NCBI GenBank assembly: GCA_020650975.1 | Contig: JAIPMN010037389.1 | Span: forward strand, 1-41,648 | Direction of reading: 5' to 3' | From: Apostichopus californicus | Taxonomy: Eukaryota > Echinodermata > Holothuroidea > Aspidochirotida > Stichopodidae | DNA: 41,648 bases | Shown here: in pieces, positions 34,539 through 41,648 of the stretch | Layout: every line of letters begins with the position of its first letter | Numbering within the stretch: position 1 is the stretch's first letter | Program-made: the position numbers and the translations under genes | The notes under the pieces: model-generated | Told to the model about the DNA's origin: nothing | Databases searched by the model: none | The model's input: the letters and a program-made list of their open reading frames with translations, nothing else

Positions 34539-34903
34539 CTGGTAACGTAATGAATCAATATGTTTATTAGTAATGTCAGTGCTGAAATAAAGGAATAAGG
34601 GTGTAATAAGGAGAACGGAAAATAATATATTAATGAAACGCTAAAATTGTTCTAAAATTGTAATTCAGTACTAAGACAATAAATACCATGGACAATGCTT
34701 AACGTGAACGTTTATTTGTATTATTATTATTATTATTGTATTATTTAGCTTAAAACTACCATCTATGAACTCGCATCGATGGACGCTACGGTAATCTAGG
34801 GTCAAAAAGCCATTGAAAAGATATCTATATAACTTTGACAATATCCAAGAAGACAAATACCTATTATTTATAATAAAGACAACCAGTTCCTGAGTACACT
34901 TAC
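34539..34903 (-). other. Module 1 d to module 2 a intron, 365 bp
   Basis: The shortest intron in the array, five times shorter than the equivalent introns of modules 2 and 3. It includes a short ATT microsatellite (34718-34738). Nothing else was found. Confidence 0.6.
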
Positions 34904-34962
34904 CTCCCACTGGCCAGATTGAACATTCAGTAGAACTTCACGGCCTAATAGACTCCAACAGA
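34904..34962 (-). CDS. Module 1 exon d (2 nt + 19 codons)
   Basis: This is the shortest exon type. The acceptor is catttag before TCTGTTGG, and the donor is TGGGAG before gtaagtg. It enters in phase 1 (two bases complete Val) and leaves in phase 0. The peptide is (V)CWSLLGREVLLNVQSGQWE. The paralogues keep x-W-S at the start and L-x-L/V-Q-S-G-x-W-E/K at the end. This copy has two extra codons in the middle. The length alone would not identify it as an exon. Support comes from the three-fold conservation at the same position in each module and from the phase match. Confidence 0.75.
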
Positions 34963-36014
34963 CTAAATGGAAATAAGGTACATGTTCAATCAGTACTCAT
35001 AGAAATACTAGTTATGTAAGTTGATATCTTTGGGTCGCGTAAGCTTAACTTAGAAGTATTTGCAATTTATTTTACGATCACCTAAGTGTTTCTTGAATGG
35101 ATGAGTCATTTCCGCATACTTCTCTCTTTTGAGTTTATCCGCTTACCTCGTTCATCAATCGATAGACATTGCCTTTAGAATAGTTAAGACATCGATATGT
35201 TCACAGCCCTATATATAACTTTAATAATTACAATAATTGCTTGGAATCTGCAAAATTGTTAGCATACGTGTATGACTCTATGTACGTTTGACCGTACTTT
35301 ACAAAACACATTGTCTTGATACATTTAAAAAGATCGGTTTGTAATGTTTAGATATCACACATATCTACAAGGACACATACTTTCACAAGATCAACCACAG
35401 TTGTACGTATTGGGGGTGATTGAAAAATTAAACCAAAATAGTCCACACTGTTTCATGAAACTCCATCTGAGTTCAATGTTACTACCTCCAGATATGCTTA
35501 TACAATTCATTAAATGTAACCGATGTTAACTATCTAAGTCATAAGGCATTATACTAAAGTAACAGCTCTAATGTGTACTGTGAAAAATGAGCTCGGTAAA
35601 ATTCTCTAAAATGATCATAATATTCGGGATAAATAATCCTTAAAATTGATACACATGATTAGTTTGAAATTTATAATAACGTCAATCAATGTGTTATTGT
35701 CAGATACAAAGTATCACCGCATTAAAAAGAAAGACAAGGAACACATGCATTTGCGATACGTAGTGCTAGTTTTGTGAAGTAGACATGCCTACCATTTTCA
35801 CAATTTTGCAAAGCTAACAATTCTAGCCAACTGACAGTTATATCGGTATTCGATTTTAAATTAAGCGCAAAGACTCTAAAGCCAGTTTGTACTTAAACGT
35901 TACGTAGAATAAGTAATTTAAAGGACGTTGTTAGGAAAAATCCTCTTCATACTATTGTTACAATAAATGTGATTTACTGCATTATAAACTGCATTAACAA
36001 CAATGCTGATTTAC
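34963..36014 (-). other. Module 1 c-d intron
   Basis: AT-rich, without an exon. It lacks the SINE found in the c-d introns of modules 2 and 3, so that insertion happened on the branch leading to those two modules or was lost here. Confidence 0.55.
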
Positions 36015-36091
36015 CTTTAATGTCCCGTGAGTTGATACCTATAGGAAGTGACTCCGATGAGAAGGAGAGAGGCAACACGCAACCGGTGAAC
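36015..36091 (-). CDS. Module 1 exon c (25 codons between split codons)
   Basis: This small exon has acceptor ctcaaaag and donor AAAG before gtaaatc. It supplies one base to finish Glu from exon b and leaves one base that makes Val with exon d. The peptide is FTGCVLPLSFSSESLPIGIN followed by SRDIK. The other two c exons share the frame F-x-G-C-x-L-P-x-x-F-S-S-E-S-x-P. Joined to exon b it gives LEELEFTGCVLPL, which resembles an LRR strand followed by its turn. A hAT-type MITE sits 81 bp to the right of this exon (36173-36595), in the intron just upstream of the acceptor. Confidence 0.8.
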
Positions 36092-37325
36092 CTTTTGAGT
36101 AAAAGTGAAGTTATGAATTTAGCTATCGAACAGAAGAAAAACGATTGCTTCAAGACACTATATACCTTACAGCAGGGTTGTCCAACCTACGGCCCGCGGG
36201 CCACAGTCCGGCCCGCCGCGGGGTTGCGTCCGGCCCGCCAGAGATGCTCTACGGTGCGAAATTTTAGTGAGCAGATTTATTGATAACAATTTGAAGCTAT
36301 ATAATCAATCATTCGAACCTTCTGGGTCCAAAAAACTGCATACAGGTCTGTTTTTACCTATATGGTTTGTGTGACACACTCTCAGCGGAGGACGGGGGGG
36401 GGGGTGGGCTGAACTTTATTCATCTGTTTCATCAGGAAGGAAAATAAATCAGTGCGCTCCGCGCGCAGTGCTCACATTTTGTTGCCTTTGGCTTCGGGCA
36501 AAAAATCGAAAAATCGAGCGTAGGGTTCATGCGGCCCCCTCCTTCATCATAATCATTCCATGTGGCCCTCCTTTGCAAAAGGTTGGACAACCCTGCCTTA
36601 CAGTTACTTAGGAATCCCAAATACTACGTTTGTTAATACATTTGTATTAACCCATTAGAATATAATATGCGTCACTTGACTGTTATGAAGAGTGATGACA
36701 ATATATAATGTGTAAGGGAATTATACATTGCACCATGAAGCAAGGATTGCACGTGTTATACACCAATGACAATATCTCATATACGATGGGTAAACAAAAC
36801 GGGTTTGTAACCGGGGAAACATCTGCATAGGGACCCTACCGCATCCCCAAACACATGAAAAACCACATCTTATTCCTCTGTGGTGACATTTTGTTAGGAA
36901 TAGGCTATGATAAACTCCCATACAAGTGTCTGTCCCTATGATCAATTATAATGTCTAGTATTTGGTTTGCAGTCGTCATAACCATAACAAGCAACGTATA
37001 GCAGTGTTCACACTCTATGCATTGTAATGCAAGTATTGATGTATTATTCATTATATCCTTGAGTAACACATATTTACACCGGTTGACCGATATATTCCAA
37101 ACACCGTTCTATTCCAAACATCATATCTCAAACACTACAAATACTACAAACCGGAGAGTAACCGGAGAAAACGACTGTGAAAGTTGAATAAAGTGTAGTT
37201 CATTGCTGTTACCATATACTCAATGTATTTGTACTGAAGTTATCTGTGCGATTTTAAGGCTACTATACTCTATATGAATGTGTTGCACAGATACGTGTTA
37301 ATATGTTACTCGTTGTAATACTCAC
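36092..37325 (-). other. Module 1 b-c intron
   Basis: Contains the hAT-type MITE. The part next to exon b (36960-37325) aligns with the same position in the other modules (agcaacgtata...cactctat and the run before the donor). No exon was found. Confidence 0.6.
36173..36595. mobile_element. hAT-type MITE, 423 bp, with perfect 8-bp target duplication
   Basis: The ends are cagggttgtccaacct on the left and its exact reverse complement on the right (16 bp). A second matching patch (gggccaca) lies further in. The element is flanked on both sides by ccttacag (36165-36172 and 36596-36603), a perfect 8-bp target duplication as hAT transposases make. The GC-rich left end (cggcccgcgggcc...ccggcccgcc) is typical of the widespread animal hAT-like elements with CAGGGNTG termini. 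No transposase is present, so it is non-autonomous. The preserved ends and target copies suggest a fairly recent insertion. Confidence 0.92.
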
Positions 37326-37531
37326 TCTAGCTCCTCCAGCATATGTGAATGTTGTACAAACATCAATATGTCAACAACCTCTGTCTCTGTCATTTCTCTT
37401 CCTCTCTCTGTACGTATTACCACCTTATTTACTGATGCAGGACATAACAGGCGTAACCCTGAATGAAGGATGACGTTACCAGCATCAATCTTACTGAAGG
37501 ACTCATCTAGATACAGACAGGAGATGGGAAT
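37326..37531 (-). CDS. Module 1 exon b, core exon of LRR-like repeat (68 codons + 2 nt)
   Basis: The acceptor has a good pyrimidine tract (ttgtctttccttccttcag) and the donor is CTAGA before gtgagtat. The exon enters in phase 0 and leaves with two bases of a Glu codon. The peptide begins IPISCLYLDESFSKIDAG, continues with a VILHSGLRLLC segment and a VNKVVI strand, carries the core GREMTETEVVDILMFVQ and ends HSHMLEEL(E). The strands SCLYL, VNKVVI and LEELE are spaced like short LxxLxL beta strands of leucine-rich repeats. That reading is inference from pattern. The frame is intact and splices into exon c at 36091 to give LEELE-FTGC. Confidence 0.88.
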
Positions 37532-40500
37532 CTGAAGGAAGGAAAGACAAATGACGGAATTATTATAGTAAAGATTCCAGGAGATTCGACTAAGTATTAT
37601 ACACTGATCGATAACCACTCCGACTGTCTTAAATGTATCTTTCAAAACAGAGTATAAAATTATTATATATTTTTATTTTTGAATAGAAACGAGAGCAATT
37701 TAATAGTAACTCAGACCAAATTCGAGTTCAACATGAGGGCGATGTGGTAATCTTTAAAATGATATCTTCACAGTGACTTTTTGGGATCATTCATTTATTG
37801 AAATTAGTTAACGCGACTTGGAATTTTATTGGTTGGTGTCAAATATGGAGATAATGGCAGAGTGACAAGCAAAATAAAGACATTACAGCTGCCTGTCGGA
37901 AACTATCAGTTTTACTGAAATTATTTTTCTAATCGTAATTTTAACCTCCAATTTATTTTATAATATTCTGAATATTCATATGACACTGGCATTGTCTGTA
38001 CGGAGGTTATCATTACAACTATTGAAGAGGATAAACTTTAGCAGTATTCTATTTAGGTCCAGTGGCTCTCTAGTAAAAATGAATCTTTCTTAAAAGTTAG
38101 TTTGGTTTATACAAATGTCGTATGGGAGTACTAATCAAAGTTGACGTTCCTACTGTTTGAAGTAACTCATAATGTATATTTATATCCATTGTACACAGTA
38201 ACCACTGATCTGGTACCAGGTGATTTAACCCGTCTGGGAATTCCCGACCATTGCTTGCTTACAATATAATATGGAATGGGAACTCTAGATAACATATCAT
38301 GCTTATGGAAGTAAATACAAATATGATTTTATGATGATTGGATTAATAGGTCCATAATACATGAATCCCATGATTAGAATTTAAAAGTCCGAGATCATCT
38401 TTCGGTCAGTGTGCCAAGGAGTTCTATGTAAAGCATGTCTCAGATCTTCAGACGCAGATCCACGGTGTGGAGGTGTACAACATGACTTCTGACCTTATGA
38501 CGTCATTAATAACTTGATTTGAAGTCCATCGAACTTTTATTGTAACTGATTGTTTGCACACATTATTTTTTACCAATTTTAACCGTTTATTGACCGTTGA
38601 CTTCCTTTGACGTTTTACATTAATTGAGACAATGCATAAATATAGTCAGTGAGAACCTACTTCGGTAAGTAGGATGGGCTATATTGTTATGTTGATGTAT
38701 GTGTAATGGCAACAACATTTTGTTTTTATCGTTAACCTTTAACATATGACCATTCATAAGGTGACACCTTTGGTCACACAGACACTGCAACGTATACCCA
38801 CACACATACCACCAAAGTTTCATGTTATCGGACATACATATTAGGAGGAGTTAATTTGACAAACACATAAAAAAATCATCGAGATAAATACACTCTGGTA
38901 AAAACCTGGATAGGGGAAAATGTGTAACTCAAAAAAAGTCAGTGAGAGGTACATCTTTAAATACTTTTTGTTTTGTTTTTTGTAATAATGACAAATTGAA
39001 GCATGCCACAAACATTCTGGAGAAAACAACAATTACTGATAATATGGTTTTCATTTCAAAAGTATTATTAACAACTATTTGTTACATATTTGTGATACAA
39101 TTCTCTACAGAACACTTTTTAATAAGTTGAATAATACGCTATCAGGTGTTAACTTTAATATTGTACTGTAGCCTTATTGTAATATATATACTGTATCTAA
39201 TGCCATGGTCATTTAAGTCTTCCAACTAATCTATTGTGAAATCGCCAGAACGGAAATGGGCGTGGGTAACCCATGTTATGACCTTTTTGTGTCCACAAAT
39301 TACTGGTGGGTACGTCTGGAATTACTGACCGGGTTCAATCTGGGTTTTTAAAAAAATAGTTGGTTAAAGGCTGTACATGGGTAATTAATGAGGAAACATA
39401 TCTGGGACCAAAGTTGGTTATATGAGGTTTAGAAAGATTGGGGATACTCTGAGATTACTGATTGGGTACTATTCAGGGTTTTGTCTTACTATATCATACA
39501 TGGACACATTAGTGCTGGTTAAAAATAAGTTATGACCAGTTGTGTTCAATGTGGGTACAATATGGGGTAACCATGGACAAGTTACGAGAAAAAGTAACTG
39601 GCATCCATTTTAGTCGCGCATGGGTGTCATTCGTGTTTCAAATTTGTGATGATTTTAAATCTAATTAAACTGTTTGTTGTCATATTTTCTCCGAACATTT
39701 GTCATTGATTAAAGGGAACTGTTCATTTCAGGTGAATTGGATGACGAGGCACACTATATTTAGTAGTCAAGTTTAAGCATTCATATATCTGTAAGGTTTG
39801 TCTTGTCAGTACGGGAAATTATTATATCAAGGTACCATTTAAAGCACCTCGATCGGGGTAATGCACCTACATCGAGATGTATTTGGGTGCTTTCTGCAGC
39901 ATTTTCAATAGTTATATGTTAAGTTTATAAAAATTTAGGCTATTTGCCTAGGCCTCAAATATAAAGTAGCATTTTTGACATTGTTGTAAAAAGTGGGAGA
40001 TAGGGGGGAGATTGCTCTCACATTGATGGGGACTCCATATTTGGGCAAAACTTGTCCAAAAAAAAAAAAAAAATCCAATTAAAAGTAAAAAATACCAAAT
40101 ATTGCGAATATTTTAATACACTGTTCTTCTATTCTTGCCAGACTAGTTCCCGATTCTCGCGCCAAATCGTTTCCTATTCTCACCCAATTCTTTCCCGATT
40201 CAAGCCTAAATAATTATCCCTGTGAACCAGTCAAAGATGGGGGAGGTGCCATACCACAGCCCCCAGATATTAGAGAAGAAAACAGAAATAGGAATGAGAA
40301 TTTCTTAACATATAATCAGTTTCAAAGCTTTGCCTAATATAGCACCACAATGTATCGAAGCAACCTTACATGAAGATACAAGTTACCCCTCCACTTAGAC
40401 CACTCCCCAGGACGGCATGCCCTGTACGGGGTGACAATGGACTGGATGCTACTATTCTAGATACGCCACTGCTTACAAAAGACAATTTCAATACGTTCAT

Positions 40501-41030
40501 ACTCACAACTGGCATCAGCATTTTGAAAGCGGCTCTTATAAACAGTTTATAAAATTTTGGCAAGGTTTCAAAATTCGGGCAAAACTTGTCTGGCATACCC
40601 CCCCCCACCCAATTCTTATTGCATTTTGTAATGAATGGTTACTACGACCCATTGTTAACTGATCGTTATATTGGCTATGCCTTGCAGTTTTCCTATTAAA
40701 CACGGTGTATTTGAACCGATGGTATTTCTACTTTTATTTAAACTAATTTTGCTCTTTTTTTACATCCTTATTCAACCACACGTTAAACCTAGGGAAATGC
40801 ATGAGCTGAAACAAAACAACAAAATACACTCTTATGCATCAGCTATGTTGCGTTGTACAATTACTTTAACAGTTAACTATGTTCCCTCATTGAGACCATA
40901 GCAACAGTTACGATGAAGTGTACTTACCTTATCTCTAAATGTACTTACGTACTTCTATCCAAGATTTCAGAATTAAAAAAAACAGAAAGAACACAACAAA
41001 ATACACACACATTAAATATAAGTAACTTAC
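37532..41030 (-). other. Module 1 a-b intron
   Basis: 37540-39110 is paralogous to module 2. The region at 39150-40650 does not align with the other modules and looks inserted. It carries a two-copy ~132-bp tandem repeat (39317-39483), repeated gggcaaaacttgtc (40044 and 40576), a run of 15 A (about 40060) and a C-rich run (40599-40607). No exon was found. Confidence 0.5.
39317..39483. repeat. Degenerate tandem repeat, spacing about 132 bp
   Basis: tctggaattactgaccgggt...ctgggtttt at 39317-39350 recurs as tctgagattactgattgggt...cagggtttt at 39449-39483. Between and after them shorter gggta-rich motifs continue, so the block may have more decayed units. Confidence 0.5.
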
Positions 41031-41156
41031 CTCATGACTGGATGCATTGTTAATGAACATGATAGTATACTTCTGATTGAATATTTCGTCCCTCTCCTTG
41101 ATATGGACGATATCTGAACACAGCTGACGTAGAATGTCGGTGTCGTTGTTATCAAC
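41031..41156 (-). CDS. Module 1 exon a, LRR-like tandem-repeat protein (42 codons)
   Basis: This is the first (most 5') exon of the minus-strand gene visible in the window. The acceptor reads ...ttacag before GTTGAT, and the donor is GAG followed by gtaagttac. Both borders are phase 0. The peptide starts VDNNDTDILRQLCSD and ends TIMFINNASSHE. It is two codons longer than the other a exons because of extra residues near the N-terminus (NN/DT). It shares with them an early V, a Cys at about residue 13, V-x-I, an acidic residue near the middle, TI and a terminal AS-x-H-D/E. Its closest relative is exon a of module 2 (both have LRQLCS). The preceding c and d exons are not in the 490 bases to the right. 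A search there for the exon d motif found nothing. Confidence 0.8.
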
Positions 41157-41648
41157 CTGTAACCATACAATTAATATTAGATTTGTGTGCGTAGTGCTAA
41201 AGAGAGAATTCAGTGTTATCATTTCAGTTCAATCAACAATGCCCTCATATTTATCGACTGGGAAAAAATACTTTGCGGCCATTTTTTAATGGAAGTCATA
41301 TGATTGACAAATAATTCAAGAAAATTTCATGTCAGTTCTTTCAATTTGGTTTTAGTTTATCAAGACAGGGGGTAGATCTGATAATGCATGATAGGAGGTA
41401 AAATTAAGTTGTTGTTTCTTTGGTGAAGAGAGAACGCATTCAATAACTACTATAAAATGATAAAAGGTGGCGGTATTTGCCATCTTCATAACTTTTGAAG
41501 AAGAACCAGTATATAATTGATGGTTTTCTTTACTAAGTGCATTAACACGGAAACAAAAAATGAAAAACATGTTATAGAATATTCCTTCTGTGATGACACC
41601 CTTTATTAAAAAAAGGATGTCTATTACTGAATAAAACAAACAATATGT
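41157..41648 (-). other. Intron 5' of module 1 exon a, right window edge
   Basis: I searched for an exon d or c motif and found none. A minus-strand frame is open through much of 41352-41639 but lacks any array motif or recognisable domain. Confidence 0.45.

Larger units (their letters stand above)
861..41156 (-). other. Spliced minus-strand gene: tandem array of 152-156-residue modules, truncated at both ends
   Basis: The fourteen exons follow a strict a-b-c-d order, and every junction is in phase, including those between modules (exon d ends and exon a begins in phase 0). Joined, they give one frame of about 569 codons without a stop. Each module is frame-neutral, so a module can be gained, lost or skipped without a frameshift. 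What I see is an internal-repeat protein. The family is not recognised with certainty. Recurrent short strands (SCLQL, VKKVV, LEELEF, IKVSW) suggest a leucine-rich-repeat-like solenoid, perhaps the sensor part of an NLR-type receptor. No signal peptide, NACHT, TIR, death-fold or membrane segment is visible. The alternative is several separate genes whose first and last exons I cannot see. The lack of any start, stop or poly(A) pattern tied to a module argues against that. Confidence 0.7.

Noticed and set aside
35969..36283. Plus-strand frame of 104 codons near 36 kb
   Set aside because: It is the antisense of exon c joined to the left end of the hAT MITE.
40436..40477. Complete hAT element ending at ccactg
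   Set aside because: One end-like sequence is visible, but I found no matching opposite end or 8-bp duplication.
1..41648. CRISPR arrays, bacterial operons, rRNA genes
   Set aside because: The repeats are eukaryotic satellites or transposon sequence, and nothing resembles spacer-repeat arrays or rRNA.

Overview
This window is AT-rich, intron-dominated eukaryotic DNA with microsatellites, minisatellites, a hAT-type MITE and tRNA-derived SINEs. It contains no long open frame and no operon structure. The exon style and repeat content suggest a marine invertebrate deuterostome. An echinoderm, perhaps a sea cucumber, is my best guess, but the taxon is inference.

The one gene I can support runs along the whole minus strand and is truncated at both window edges. 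Fourteen short exons repeat in the order a-b-c-d. In transcription order they are: module 1 (a 41156-41031, b 37531-37326, c 36091-36015, d 34962-34904), module 2 (a 34538-34419, b 30755-30550, c 24397-24321, d 23604-23552), module 3 (a 21628-21509, b 19364-19159, c 14993-14917, d 14207-14155) and module 4 (a 12432-12313, b 1069-861, the rest beyond the left edge). Every exon has AG/GT borders, and all splice phases agree (a 0-0, b 0-2, c 2-1, d 1-0). The modules therefore read through as one open frame of about 569 codons without a stop. Each module encodes 152-156 residues. The repeat has LRR-like strands and a near-invariant core (GREMTETEVVDILMFVQ). I suspect a leucine-rich-repeat-like solenoid of the kind attached to innate immune receptors, but no NACHT, TIR or transmembrane part lies in the window.

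The introns carry the history of the array. Paralogous intron sequence shows the locus grew by segmental tandem duplication. Modules 3 and 4 are closest to each other in exons a-d and in their introns, and the a-b introns of modules 1 and 2 also match closely. Later insertions made the modules unequal in size. These include a 423-bp hAT MITE with a perfect 8-bp target duplication (36173-36595), a 1.6-kb element with internal ~300-bp tandem repeats (26561-28183), a 1.45-kb insertion (15264-16712), a ~1.25-kb insertion (about 24900-26155), and a cluster of foreign-looking DNA in the 11-kb intron of module 4 (about 3700-11200).

Two paralogous tRNA-like SINEs on the minus strand (about 14350-14584 and 23750-23990) carry, just behind the B box, a sequence closely resembling a hammerhead self-cleaving ribozyme core. 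The modular array and this SINE are the most interesting things here.
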